From Adineta ricciae (lineage: Eukaryota > Rotifera > Eurotatoria > Adinetida > Adinetidae): a stretch of 64,000 nucleotides of DNA. The notes under the pieces were generated by a model. The model had not been told where the DNA came from. It saw only the letters and a program-made list of their open reading frames with translations, and ran no database searches. Positions 24,053 to 46,746 of the stretch are shown in pieces (positions within the stretch are counted from its first letter, which is position 1; each line of letters opens with the position of its first letter). A program made the position numbers and the translations under genes. The DNA is taken from positions 414,189 to 478,188 of the forward strand of contig CAJNOJ010000055.1 of assembly GCA_905250025.1 (NCBI GenBank), read 5' to 3'.

Positions 24053-24859
24053 CTAATGATGATTTAAGAGATAATACTCAATCAAGGTAGAAAAGGCAGC
24101 GAAACCAACAGCACCGAAAAGACCTGCTTGTAGTCCAGCTAGAGGAAAAGGACGAAGAACATACTTTTTTTTGTGATCACATGTAGCACAACTTACCGCG
24201 AAATCCTAATAAGCCACCAGTTACAAAACCTGCATAAGTTCCATTTCGAATATCTGATTTCGCTCGATACTAAATGTACGCAAAAACACATTAACATCTC
24301 TTTTCTTCCTACTGATTCCACCTACCGATTCGATGTTACATTCAATCGTACTAAACACTAAACCGACAACCGCAAAGTTCTTCGCATAACTCAACGATCG
24401 TGCTTTCATTTCTCTCCAAACATCTTTGATCGTTGGTGTTGCACCTGGTGTAGTCGTCTGGATAGTTGACATCGGATCGATACTTGCTGTGAACACACCA
24501 AGACCAATACCCAGCACAAAGCCTTCAAAAACGAACAAACAGTTTTACTGCATTATGCGAATTCCATTTTCTGTACCTCCAGCACAACTGATAATTGCTT
24601 TGAATGTACAACTCTCCATGAATCTTTTCACGCGTAATTCTTCTTTCGCCATTCCTGCTGTGCCCATGCCAGGTATTCTTCCTGATCCATCGCTTGGAAT
24701 CAATCGATTATCAATACCTCCCCACTTTCGCCGTGATCCCATCAGATGTTCAAGCACGGTGAATACTCGTCGATCTGATTCAGTTGGACCATCGTCTGTC
24801 ACAAGCGGTTTCTCTTCTTTTTTTACAAATATGAACGGTGCGTAAACACCTGTGGACAT
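24053..24859 (-). CDS. TIMM22: Mitochondrial inner membrane translocase subunit Tim22
   Basis: Tim22 forms the channel of the carrier translocase that inserts metabolite carriers into the inner mitochondrial membrane. Four exons (24859-24577, 24522-24326, 24269-24197, 24138-24053) encode 212 aa (human about 194). Visible Tim17/22/23 features are the cysteine-containing first membrane segment CTFKAIISCAGGFVLGIGLG, the long intermembrane loop, MKARSLSYAKNFAVVGLVFS with the conserved ECNIESYRAKSDIRNG signature, and the glycine-rich last helices FVTGGLLGFRAG and GLFGAVGFAAFST. The two cysteines bracket the position of the intramolecular disulfide known in this family. Confidence 0.93.
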
Positions 24860-25005
24860 ATCTACAAAACGAAAATAGGTTCTTTAACAATATTTATACA
24901 TACAAATATGAAAATACAACATACAAAATTAAGAGATTAAAATGGAATTACAAGTCATTTACAACATTGAATAGAAACCGAATACACAACAATAAAAATA
25001 AATAT

Positions 25006-35659
<10,654 letters not shown>

Positions 35660-36650
35660 CGTCGTCTAATGCTAATCCGTGAAGAAGAAGAAAAAGAAAA
35701 GAACTTTCAGTTTGACGTCAATAGAAAAAGACGACATAATCATAGAGGTCTCTTTTCCACCAATGAGAAAACAGATGTTTTTGATTAGGTTTTCACTTCG
35801 ACTATCTTTCTTCTTTCTTTCTTTAAATGTTCATCACGATCAGTGATTCGTCTACTCTTATTAGATTATCCTGATTAGAATGTCCATTCTTGATGATTAT
35901 CATTCGAGTAGAAAAAAGCGTCAGAAAAATTGACTGTAAATACAGGTTTGAAGATCGGCGCGGCTGCCAATGATCTCTTGCATGACTTTCTCTCAGCCGT
36001 TTCATCGTTCTCCAATGCAAATAATTAAAAAGCACGCGTGCTTATTCGTGTCATTGTATCATTAAAAAAACTTCTCACTTCTTTTTCCCGGAGAAAAAAT
36101 GTTTTCTTCCTTCTGTTCTATGTTGTCCGTAATTAAATCAGTATTCACCTATCTTTAGACCTGAAAGTAAAATAAAATGTTGTGCTACTCCGTCGTTGAA
36201 TATTGTAAATAGCCTGATTACTTATGAAATATTTTCTAGTTATTAATATTTCTATATGTATTCATCACCTGAGAAAAAGAAAGGAAAGCCATTCAATTGT
36301 TATCAATTCGCAAATAATTACGCGACGAGACAATTGAGTTGATTTCAAAGGCATTCATGTGAACACAATATCCTTTATTTTACTCAAATAAAACGTTTCA
36401 TTTCTGCATGAATGCCACCTCAATAAAGATAAGAAGAAGAAAAAAAACATTGAATTTTACAGACATTCCTCAGATGAATAAAAGTTAATGTTAAATGATT
36501 AAATGTCATAAACATAAAACGAAGACAATCTTTATCAATATATGGAGTACCTTGTCGACAGACGGATTAAAGTTTTCTCGACGATAGCTTTCAATCAGCG
36601 AATGAACGAACTAATTCTTTATCTTATAGATCAGTACTTGTTTTCAAAAC
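35660..36650. promoter_or_regulatory. Divergent spacer between NF1 and ATP8A
   Basis: About 1 kb of AT-rich, non-coding sequence lies between two genes transcribed away from each other. It should contain both promoters. No obvious TATA box stands near either start, and no RNA gene is seen. The minus frame 35823-36035 has no family features. Confidence 0.5.
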
Positions 36651-39600
36651 ATGCGCAAATGTCTTTGTTGTAAGAAGAATAAGACAACAGGTAATTGTTT
36701 CATACTGACAACTTCACTCCTGATCACTTGTTTCGTAGCATCGACTCGTGTGGTAAGAGCAAATGACATTGTCTTCAACCGAACGCAGAAATATAAAGTA
36801 GGAAACGAAGAAATTGAATTTGATTAGTAGCAATGAGATTAATTTCAAAGAATAATCGAATTTCAACAACGAAATATAACATTGTGACATTTCTGCCCAA
36901 AAATCTCTTCGAACAATTTCGTCGACTTGCTAATGCGTTCTTTTTGTTTCTGTTAATTCTATTATATATACCACAGATCAGCTCACTTCAGCCAATAAGT
37001 ACGTTACTGTCACTCATATTCGTGCTTGCTGTTACAGCGATCAAAGATGCTGTCGATGACATTGTAAATCAGATTCGATTTCGTGGGTTTTTATACTGAT
37101 GATCTGCTCTTCTTTAGGCAAGATATCGAAGTGATCGACAAATTAATAATCGACGAGTGAAAGTTTTAGTCGATCGAGAACTAGTCGACAAGTATTGGAA
37201 AGATATTCAAGTCGGAGACATCGTACAGATTGAGAATAACGCTTTCACTCCTGTAATTCGAATTGTGAGGAAAGGAAATGTCAATGTCTTTTTTCTTTGC
37301 AAAAGGCGGACGTCATATTGATTTCGACGAGTGAACCAAATGGTCTGTGTTTGATTGAAACAGCGGATTTAGATGGGTAATTCAATTAAGAAGAGTATCG
37401 TTTAGATGTTGAACCATTCGATTGTGTTTATTAGAGAAACAAATTTAAAACCTCGAGAAGCACTTGAAGTCACCGTTGGTATTCAAAACGATCTAGAAAA
37501 GCTGTCGAATTTCAATGGTAACGAGAGTTTGTCGAATAGTATCTTCATGAATTGCACTTTGTCTTCCAGCGAAGATTGAATGTGAATTGCCGAATGATAA
37601 TCTTCGCCGATTTGAGGGCAATTTAACATGGAATGAACAGATCTATCCGTTGAAAAATGATAATCTTCTACTACGCGGTACACGATTACGGAATACTCAA
37701 TGGGCTTTTGGAAGTAAGGGAAAGGTGTTTTGAGATTTGAGTCTTTGATTCTGAACGCTAGTTGTCTGCTACGCTGGTCGAGATACGAAATTGATGCAAA
37801 ATAGTGGAAAGCCGAAATTCAAACGAACAAAAATCGATCATTGGTTGAATAAAATCATCATCGGAGCAAGTTTTTTAGAGTGAAAGTTTCGAATATTTTC
37901 TTTGCGATTCGTAGATTTTTGTCTTCTTGTTCGTCGTGTGTTTGATCATTGCTGTTTGTTCGGCATTTTGGGAATATCGTACCGGTTCACGGTTTCGAGC
38001 GTATCTTCCATGGGAAACGTTTATTTCACCAACTGTACAAACGGGTGCGATACAAATGGCAGCATTGAAGTTTTTTTCCTATGTTATCCTGTTGAATACC
38101 GTCGTGCCAATATCATTGTATATCAGCATAGAATTTATTCGTTTTCTACAGTCGAAATGGATTGATTGGGACATAAGAATGTACTACGAGCCGAGTAATA
38201 TTCAAGCACAAGCGAGAACAGCGTCACTCAACGAAGAATTAGGTCAAATTCAATATATTTTCTCCGATAAAACCGGTACATTGACACAAGTAGGTTGATG
38301 AGAAGAAAAAGCACCTGCGGGTTCAGTTTTATGTTCCTAGAATGTCATGACATTTAAAAAATGCTCGATTCGTGGCAAACTCTATGGTGATGTCGGAATC
38401 GAGAATTCCTACGTTCGACAAGATAGTCATTTTGTTTGGAATGATCGAAATTTGATTGATGCGATCGAAGGGAACAAAGATGATGATATCAATCATTTTT
38501 TCATTCTCTTGGCTTTGTGCCACACAGTGATGACAGAAGAGATGGATGGGAAGATAACGTATCAAGCTCAATCGCCTGATGAAAATGCTTTAGTAACAGC
38601 TGCACGAGCATTTGGTTTTGAATTTATGGTAAATCATTGGATGAAATGAATAAATAATTGTTTCATCGGCTGCGTTTAGAGTCGTACACAAAGTAGTATC
38701 ACCGGCCGTTTTCGGAATCAAGTTCAAACTTTTGATTTGTTGAATATTCTCGATTTTAATAATTATCGAAAGCGTATGTCAGTAAGTGCAATAAGGAATG
38801 ATTTTGTTCATCGGCTTTGTTTAGGTTATCATACAGAAACAGGGCAAAATTATACTTTACTGTAAGGGCGCAGATTCTGTAATCAAACAACGATTGGCTT
38901 CATCTGAAAGCGACATTATGGCTGTAACAGATGATCATTTACATGTATATTTCGAGTGTGTTTTATTTGAGATTTAAGAGAAATTCTGTTTGTTTAGAAA
39001 GTTGCGACAGAAGGCTTACGCACTCTATGTTTAGCTTGGAAAGAGTTGAGTGAAGGTGAATATCGAAAATGGGCAAAACAGTTAAAGCTTGCGACGTACG
39101 TAGAATGCATACTGATGAATTAAATCGAATTTCGAGATGTTTCAGAACGAGTATGCAAAGACGTGAGGAGCAAATTGACCAGTTGTACGAAGGCATTGAA
39201 AAGAATATGAAGCTACTCGGAATGACGGCAATCGAAGATAAACTCCAAGATGGTGTGCCCGAATGTATCGAGAAATTGACCAGCGCACAGATCAAAATCT
39301 GGATGTTGACTGGAGATAAAATCGGTAGGATTTGGAAAGATTTGTGTCTGAGGAAGATGTCGTTTTTTCGTGTATAGAAACGGCGGAAAATGTCGGATTT
39401 TCTTGTCGACTTTTGACCAATGAAATGATGATACATAAAATTGATGTAGATACGGAAGATGAAGTTGCGAATGCACTCGAACGATTTCGTGCGGATATTG
39501 AGAAAATGAATCTACCTCAATCGTACAGTTTATTAATCACCGGATCTGCATTGTTACATGCGTTATCAGATGGACTAAAGCTGACATTTCTCGAACTTTC

Positions 39601-41079
39601 GACTCAATGCAAAACGGTGATTTGTTGTCGTGTAACCCCACTACAAAAAGCGCAAGTAGTAGAGTTAATCAAGAAAAATCAACAGGTGATCACATTAGCC
39701 ATCGGTGATGGAGCGAATGATGTTTCAATGATTCAAAGTGAGAGAAAGAGTTCCGTTTAGACTCACAAATTGAACTGTTTTGAATCTAGAAGCACATATC
39801 GGCGTTGGAATCAGTGGACAAGAAGGTCGACAAGCCGTGCTGGCGAGTGATTATAGTATCGGCCAATTTCGATACTTAGAACGACTGTTACTGGTGCATG
39901 GACGATGGTCGTATATACGTATTTCCAAATTCCTACGTTACTTTTTTTACAAAAACTTTGCTTTTACTTTCTGTCAATTTTGGTTCGCTTTCTATTGTGG
40001 GTTTTCTGCACAAGTAAGAATTTCGATTGAGCCACAATTGCTATTAATGTTTTTAGACGATCTTCGATCCATTCTTCGTCACAACTTACAATATTTTCTT
40101 CACAACGTGTCCGGTGTTGGTATTGGGCGTTCTTGATCAAGTACTATTGAGTATTGAATTATAAAATAGCCTGCGTATTGTTATTTAGGACATCAGTGCA
40201 AATCATTCGATCAGTAGACCTCATTTGTAAGTGGAAACGTCCTGGGACGAGTGTCGAAATGTTTCTTTTTAATTAAGGTACACAGCTGGCCAAAAAGATC
40301 AATATTTCAATCGAAAAGTTTTCATCGAATGTGCTACGCATGGCCTGATCACATCTTGTATTATATTTTTCTTTTCATACTTATGTCTGTGTTTCACTAC
40401 TCTTCCGTCCGGTGCACCTGTGACCGATGTACAATCATTCGGTTTCATGGTAGCAACGATTTTAGTCATTGTTGTGAATACCGAAAACGCTATAGAAATG
40501 TGGTATTGGTCAGGAATCTACATTTTCATTCTCTTTGGGACTATCACACTCCACTTCATCTTCCATTTTATAATGTATTCGACAGTACTACGCTTGAATT
40601 TGAAAATTAATTACGCGTACGTTGGTGTCGCACAAATCTGTCTAGGTAATCTGACATTCTGGTTGACACTGATTCTTATTTGTGCTATACTTATTCTGCC
40701 TGCAATTGCGCGAGAGTAAGACATTTCGTTTTGACTCAACGGAAGGATTGGTACGAATGATTTAGATTTTTTCGTATACGATTCATGCCAAACGAAACGG
40801 ATAGAGCTCGATTGATACAAAAGTTTTGTTTACGCGGCAAAAAGAATGCGGTGACTCCAATGGATCGAGAACTAAGACAGAGAACAGCATCGGTTCGATC
40901 AACTACGTTAGTATATTTTGAGAAATTGTTTACATGTGAGACAATGTTTCTTTTGAATAATTTCTTCCAGATCAGGTTACGCATTCTCACAAGAAAAAGG
41001 TTTTGGCTCAATGATAACTTCAGGCACATTACGAACCAAATCAACGGAAAAAACTCCTTCATCGCAGCATCAAACTTGA
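36651..41079 (+). CDS. ATP8A: P4-type ATPase, ATP8A-like aminophospholipid flippase
   Basis: P4-ATPases move phosphatidylserine and phosphatidylethanolamine to the cytosolic leaflet, usually with a CDC50 subunit. Many small exons start at ATG 36651 (exon 1 to 36690). Motifs in order: [35 protein letters not shown] (actuator loop), [13 protein letters not shown] with the P4-specific PISL in TM4, the phosphorylation motif DKTGTLTQN (D is phosphorylated), [12 protein letters not shown] (nucleotide binding), KGADSVI, LTGDK, and [12 protein letters not shown] (hinge). About ten membrane helices are present. The tail ends [12 protein letters not shown] and TGA 41077, as in ATP8A1/ATP8A2. An intron of only 53 nt near 36800 is inferred from the needed frame. 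Confidence 0.93.
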
Positions 41080-41285
41080 AGTGCATGAACTTCTTTTTTC
41101 TTTTCTTCTTTTATACTACATTAAAAATATCGACTGCGTTAAGTCATAATATTCCATCAGAAATGATGTAGCATTTGTTTGAATATCCAAACTTTATAAT
41201 ATTATAAATTTGACTCAATGATTGTGAACGAAAAAGTACAAGTCAGTTTCAACACGACGCGAAAAACCGAATATCTCATGGCATG

Positions 41286-41357
41286 GGGGGTATAGCTCAG
41301 TGGTAGAGCATTCGACTGCAGATCGAGAGGTCCCTGGTTCAATCCCGGGTGCCCCCT
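41286..41357 (+). tRNA. trnC: tRNA-Cys (GCA), nuclear
   Basis: A complete cloverleaf is present: acceptor GGGGGTA pairs with TGCCCCC; the D arm has the A-box-type AGCTCAGTGGTAGAGC; anticodon loop CTGCAGA has GCA at 41318-41320; the T arm GGTTCAATCCC forms box B. There is no intron and no encoded CCA. A run of T's after 41357 is a pol III terminator. Sequence and arms match canonical animal tRNA-Cys. Confidence 0.97.
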
Positions 41358-41455
41358 TTTCTTTTCTTTTTCTCTCGCTTTTTTTTCTTCCTTCCTCCTT
41401 TCTTGCGTTCTGTTATTGAGACACGGCCATGGATGTTGTAGGCTAAGTCACAAGA

Positions 41456-41494
41456 TGACGTGTCCAATAGCACGTCACTGCATACACTATAAAT
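41456..41494 (+). promoter_or_regulatory. TGACGTG / CCAAT / CACGTCA inverted repeat with TATA box
   Basis: TGACGTG (41456-41462) and CACGTCA (41471-41477) form a perfect inverted repeat around an 8-nt spacer containing CCAAT. TATAAAT follows at 41488-41494, about 75 nt upstream of the hydrolase ATG. The half sites match CRE/XBP1-ATF6-type bZIP cores; factor identity is inference. Confidence 0.55.
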
Positions 41495-41569
41495 CTGTGT
41501 CATCTGATAACGAAAAGTTTACTTTCTTGTGCTATTTATATCGCTGATCACCCTATAACAGGTCTTGAA

Positions 41570-42475
41570 ATGATGAACGATATTCAGATTACTTCGAATA
41601 CATGTGTCATATCTCCCGAAGTCGAACTGTATTATGAAATACGTTCGTCACCTAACGTTTCCTCTGAACACAGTCTCAAAATGATTATGGTTATGGGTGC
41701 GTTTGCAACTATGAGGCACTTCGAAGAACAAGCAAATTATCTTGTAAATCATTTTTCTTCATTGCAAAAATCCATCGAAATTCTAACATATGATCATCGT
41801 GGTATTGGCAAATCCACCTGTACTCGACCTGAACGGCAAACATCTCGTATGTTAGCAAACGATGCATATCTATTAATCAATGAAGTTTGGGGGAAGAACT
41901 CTTCCGTCCACGTCTTTGGTGCAAGTCTTGGTGGAATGGTTGCACAAGAATTAGCATTACTTTTAGTATCCGAACGTCGTCTTCGATCACTATATCTTGT
42001 CGCTACATCCCGTGGTACTTATATTCGACCATTAGCATTTGGCCCTGGTGTATGGTCAAAATTGATGCCGTTCCTGATCAAAAAAGATCGAGAACATATG
42101 ATTCGGAATGTTCTTCTTCCTGCGGCATTTTCGCCGGAGACTTTGGCAACTCGAGGTGAAACATATGCGACACTTTGGTTAAACGAATACGACCAATGGT
42201 GGGCATTTGACAATCAACAAGCGTGTGCTTGTCAAGCGTCGGCAGCTGCTAGTCATTATTTGTCAAACGAAGGAGTGCAAATTATACGTGATGCGAATAT
42301 ACCAATTACTGTACAAATTTCCACTCGGGACAAATTAATACCGCCAAAAAAACAGCACGAATTAGCACGAATATTGAAAGCACAATCAGTTGTGTTCGAT
42401 CAAGGTCATATGGGCGACGATCACGTCAAAGAACAGATCTACCGATCGATGATCAATCATTTTGAAAATGCATAG
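41570..42475 (+). CDS. Alpha/beta hydrolase fold protein
   Basis: A single exon encodes 301 aa. The fold is read from LKMIMVMGAFATM (oxyanion strand-turn), DHRGIGKST, the nucleophile elbow VHVFGASLGGMVAQ (GxSxG, serine nucleophile), an acidic residue in ISTRDKLIPP and a late histidine in DQGHMGDD, which together make a plausible Ser-Asp-His triad. There is no signal peptide, so it is likely cytosolic. Substrate is not predictable; the overall look is that of the broad esterase/epoxide hydrolase-like AB_hydrolase_1 group. Its lack of introns among intron-rich neighbours may reflect lateral acquisition or retroposition. A TATA box with a bZIP-like inverted repeat lies upstream. Confidence 0.88.
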   Translation: MMNDIQITSNTCVISPEVELYYEIRSSPNVSSEHSLKMIMVMGAFATMRHFEEQANYLVNHFSSLQKSIEILTYDHRGIGKSTCTRPERQTSRMLANDAYLLINEVWGKNSSVHVFGASLGGMVAQELALLLVSERRLRSLYLVATSRGTYIRPLAFGPGVWSKLMPFLIKKDREHMIRNVLLPAAFSPETLATRGETYATLWLNEYDQWWAFDNQQACACQASAAASHYLSNEGVQIIRDANIPITVQISTRDKLIPPKKQHELARILKAQSVVFDQGHMGDDHVKEQIYRSMINHFENA

Positions 42476-42620
42476 CGACGATTTGCAGATGTCTCCAGAT
42501 CGCGAAGAAGCGAAAGGAGAAAATCGTTCGACCTATGAAATGTCTTATTTTGTCTCATTCGATAAAACGAAAATTGGACTCCGTCCTTTCTTTTATTGGA
42601 AAAAAAAGTTTTATTTTAAA

Positions 42621-43400
42621 ATGCTTTCACAATTTATCAGACATAAAAATCTATCATTTTATAAGCAAATCTCGCAGCGATGTTTATCATCTCTGTCAAA
42701 AAACTATGTATGTGATATGTCGGTAATTGAAGCTTATCAAAAAAATCAGAAACTAAAAGAAATTATTGATCGTCAAGAGCATCAGTATTATTTTCACAAT
42801 GATACGAAAACAAATCAACAACAACAAATACCAGCAGTATTCAAGCAAATTTCAGCTAAGTCTCAACTACCGGAAAAGGTACAACATTTAGTCAGGTCAG
42901 TCATCCCATTGAAAGAGAAAATCTATGCATAGTGTGATTCCCTATTCAGCTCGTCATCTGGTCATTCAACGAAGACTATAACGATTGATGAATTCATGGA
43001 TTTAACTCTTTGGAATGACCGTGGTAAAGGTAAATTTCCCGGTTTGCTCGGCATGGAAATCTTGTCTTTGTCTCATGGTCACACGACATGTCAACTCGAA
43101 GTTCGTGAAGAGTTCCTCGCACCCAACGGTTATCTTCATGCAGGCGTTGTCGTTACTCTTGCCGACACAGCTTGCGGTTATGGTTGTGTGCATTCGCGAC
43201 CTCCGGGTGCAAAATTATTCACCACAATTGAATTGAAATCGAACTTTTTAGGAACAATCAAACCACCTGGCACAATTTTTTGCGAAGCACGATTGGCTCA
43301 TGGTGGTAAAACGACTCAAGTATGGGATGCGAAAGTCAAAGATGTACAAAAGAACAAGATAATCGCACTCTTTCGATGTACACAGTTGATTCTCTACTAA
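42621..43400 (+). CDS. Hot-dog fold thioesterase (PaaI-like) with N-terminal extension
   Basis: Two exons, 42621-42895 and 42950-43400 (54-nt intron), encode 241 aa. The catalytic domain lies in exon 2: GLLGMEILSLSHGHTTCQLEV, the hot-dog signature HAGVVVTLADTACGYGC, and TTIELKSNFLGTIKPPG, as in PaaI/4HBT acyl-CoA thioesterases. Without splicing, the frame would meet TAG at 42930 in the same register; a GTCAGT donor and TATTCAG acceptor remove it. The N-terminal 30 residues are basic and amphipathic (MLSQFIRHKNLSFYKQISQR), compatible with mitochondrial import. The middle is glutamine-rich and of unknown role. It starts 145 nt after the hydrolase gene, on the same strand. Confidence 0.82.
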
Positions 43401-43966
43401 ACAATACATTTTACGAATAAAGTTTTCTTCGACGACACTGCTTATTTTTTCTCCCTCCCGCCGAGTACTGCGGTAATGATCACTCACAACTTCGTTACGG
43501 TTGCTAATTGATCGATATTAAGCAAAACGGTTCTGAATGCATTCGTTCCTGACTGACATGGCTGCATCATTAATTACAATCTATTCAATCGCAAAATATT
43601 TTTTCCTTTTCTTCTTCGTCAGATTGCTTTAATATTGAAAGATAAACTAACAAGCGTGAAGTAGATAATTATATTGGTCGGTTTCCAATATTACCGAAAA
43701 AGCACGCATATTTTCGGTCACATTTACCCGAGAAAAAAAACACGTTGGCAAATCTTGTGCAATTGCGTTTCCGTCACTCTCTTTCTCTGATGATGTCAAT
43801 CGATAGATGAATATGTTCCGATTCATTGCGCTGCAAATGTGACAGGCAAATAAATTTCCATAGACATATATATATAGACATATGCACATGAGCAAACATT
43901 TAATTAGACGCTGTCGTTTTGGCGTTTTTCACTTGCTTGTAAGTTTCAAATATAATTCGTTCGAGG
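43401..43966. other. Intergenic
   Basis: 3' flank of the thioesterase gene with AATAAAG near 43418, then AT-rich sequence with a short TA repeat near 43866-43880. No gene is seen. Confidence 0.5.
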
Positions 43967-44706
43967 ATGGGTATTGCGGCTGGAAAAGGTGATGGCTCCG
44001 CAAAGAAAGCGAAAGCTAAACCAGTGAAGAAGGGAAAAATTAACACCGATGGAACAGTAACATTGGATGAACTCAAAGCACATTCGAATCGATTCAAGTT
44101 GGGTTTCACCGACGAACAAGTTGAAAATATGTTCAAATATTGTGATAAGGAAAATACTGGACGTTTGTCATTAGATGAAGTCAGTTGGCTGCTGTTCTTG
44201 GCTGATTCCGATGCGCACAAAGCAGGCGTTCGTATCCGTATAGTTATCCCATCAGCCAATTCTGTCAATAAACCTGTGAACTCGTCCGAGTTCAACACTC
44301 GTCTCGGTAAGGCAATTCGAAAATCCTGACAATTTCTTCTTCATCGAATCTTGTAGCTTCACTTCAAAATCTCCTATGCGAAACGTTCGGCGGTTGTACT
44401 GTGTATCCCGCCCGGCAAAGCTCGTATCTAGCACATAATGATGAATTAGTTCAGGTAGCAACCACGTCCGTCGAAACGTTTTCTACTAAAAAGAAATGGT
44501 CGGAAAACGAGCAAACGATTCGAGATACAATTAAAAACAAATGCACTGAATGGGGACAAGAATGTGTTGCATTGGAAGTCAACGGTGTTTTGGAATATAT
44601 CACTCCAAGTACCAGCAATACATCAGATGAAATCCAAACTGCTGAAAGTCTCCTTCGACAATTAGCGGTGCGAATTCAAATGGCAGCAAATGTTAATGAT
44701 TCCTAG
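43967..44706 (+). CDS. EF-hand-like N-terminus fused to an unidentified C-terminal domain
   Basis: Exons 43967-44306 and 44357-44706 (50-nt intron) encode 229 aa. A lysine-rich start is followed by two EF-hand-like units: INTDGTVTLDELKA and CDKENTGRLSLDEVSW, the second near-canonical. From about residue 85 a separate alpha/beta domain begins: RIRIVIPSANSV, LCETFGGCTVYPA, a helix with NEQTIRDTIKNKC, and ECVALEVNGVLEYI. The FGGCTVYP turn and final strand recall small bacterial domains of unknown function with a GG-x-T motif, but I cannot name a family. The intron splits exactly inside the second domain. The combination of EF-hand and this domain is not one I know. Confidence 0.72.
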
Positions 44707-45084
44707 ATAGAAACAATAAACGAAACATTGACACTATGCATGCGAATCTTGGGCTCATACGCACTGATCGTTTCAGTTATGTGTTTTTTTTTGTTTAGAA
44801 TAACAGAATCAAGGATGGCATCTTCCAATGATGTGTTTTTGTGAAACAAGGAGCGATTTCTGTTGTACATAGAACATCGTTGAAAGAGTTCTATGGTCAG
44901 TAGATAACCTCGACTCCGTTGTTTTTTTATCGATAAATAATTGTAATTTTTATCTATGACGCAAATTTCTCTGCGGGCTCGTTTAATTTTCTGCTTCGTT
45001 CACTGCATCACGATGGTCATTCCCTCTACAGTTTTGATGAGACGCATGTTTTATTTAGTTTCCTGTCCATAGAGAAACAATGTC
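44707..45084. other. Intergenic between convergent genes
   Basis: An AATAAA follows the EF-hand gene at about 44715. No other feature is recognised. Confidence 0.5.
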
Positions 45085-46746
45085 CTAGTCATAGCGGCAA
45101 TCAAGTTCACTATTCTTCGTATTGAAAAGATGATCGGATTGCATATCGCTATCGAATTCTTTTTTCCACATATTTGCTGTATCATCACACGAATTTTTCA
45201 TTTTATTCGCATCAACCGATGGCCACGGCGCATGATCAACCACATATCCCACAAGACGCTGGCAATCAGCCACATATTTCAACGGCTCTTGCATATGCGA
45301 GTGCCAAATAATATCAATCTAAAATATAATCGTTGTTGGCCTATTCCCATATAGAAATCATCTTACGGCATAGGTCGGGTGAACGAACTGATAGCCATTT
45401 GACGAAGGATACTTCGTTGCCAGATATAAGAATCGCTCGTACGACTTTTTAAGTCTTTCCAGCGCTGCGTGACGGAGTATAAACTGTTCTTCATATGTAT
45501 CATATGCGCTAGTTTGAAGTTTTTCTTCCATATCAAGCATGAACTTCTTGCATAGACTGAGCCAGTTACTATCCAATATAACATCAGCTTCGGTGAATGA
45601 GAATGGATTGTCGTCGTGATTAGGTGTCGATGGGGATTCAAATTTAAAATGCGTCTCATCCCAGTAGAGATAATTTGGAATTAAACATTCCAATCTGCAA
45701 AATAAATTGTGCTCGTATTTGGGCATGGGTGTTTTCCCTTGTTTATCTTCCGGTAACGGACAGTATTCCTCACCAAATCGTTCTTCGTATAGTTTACAAG
45801 TTTCAATAAACGCCCGCTCTTTCAGAAACTGCTCAATATCGCTGGACAATAAGCTATGATCAATAATGCGATGAAATAAGCGTAAACAATCATCGTGATA
45901 CATTGTTGGTCGGAGAAGATGAGTTTGCCAAATGATTTCGATATCTAATGTTGGAATGAGCAGAACACTACTTGGCATTGACGCTTTCAATTGCATGAAT
46001 CGATAATAACGAGTGATCATTCGTTTGATCACCGATGATTCACGCCATTCTACTTTGAATTGTTCTGCTTTTTCCAACAACGACAGAAGTTCCTTTGCCA
46101 TCTTATTAATGTCAACAGAGAGATCAATAATCCTGCAGAACAAACGAAAACTATACAGACGAACAACGAGAATCGTCATACATTGTACTCGATTGATTTG
46201 GATGTTCTTTGAATCCGCCGACAGCTCCAAAGTCATGTTTACCATCGGGTCGAATTGGATATTTTGGCGGGCCGCATCGCCTTCCACAAGCAACGTGTGC
46301 CCTTCTTTTCTTATATTCCGCTTCGACTTCTTCTAATTCAATATTACGCAAATATTTCTCATGCATCCAATCCATATAAACTTCTTTGAATGTTTTCGAT
46401 TGTACCTTTGTCGACGCTAAACACGTTCAACTAACAAATTAGACAATGCTACTCTATCACAAAACAGAAACTTACATTTGCACTTCAGTTTCCATATATC
46501 ATCTTGATCAGCAATGATTTTCAATGCTCGACAGGTCAGTGAAATATTTCCCAAATCGTGTACTGACAAACCTTTGAAAATCTGTAGGAGAACCTCAGGC
46601 GGAAGAAATCGCAAACGAGATTCAGCCAAACCAGCTGCTGTCTCACTTGATGACCATGAATGCTGCCAAGTCACATTTGGCGGACCGCGATTCGGTTTAC
46701 TCAGTGGTTGGCCCGATTTTGGAGAGAATCTTGTCGATAAATTCAT
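45085..46746 (-). CDS. F-box protein with GRDP/DUF1399-like region
   Basis: Four exons (46746-46476, 46416-46182, 46132-45367, 45318-45085) encode 501 aa. The N-terminal F-box is RFLPPEVLLQIFKGLSVHDL, then LTCRALKIIADQDDIWKLKC, implying Skp1 binding. The C-terminal half shows two copies of the motif seen in plant glycine-rich domain proteins (DUF1399): IPTLDIEIIWQTHLLRP...YHDDC and HPTYAVIDIIWHSHMQEPLKYVADC, followed by GYVVDHAPWP. Without splicing the frames would stop early; the last exon is recovered by the GTAAGA donor at 45366. It probably acts as a substrate adaptor of an SCF ligase; substrates are unknown. The start at 46746 is the first ATG of the F-box frame. Confidence 0.78.

Noticed and set aside
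42896..42949. Thioesterase as a pseudogene because of an in-frame TAG
   Set aside because: The TAG is inside a short intron with valid GT/AG sites that joins two sensible exons.
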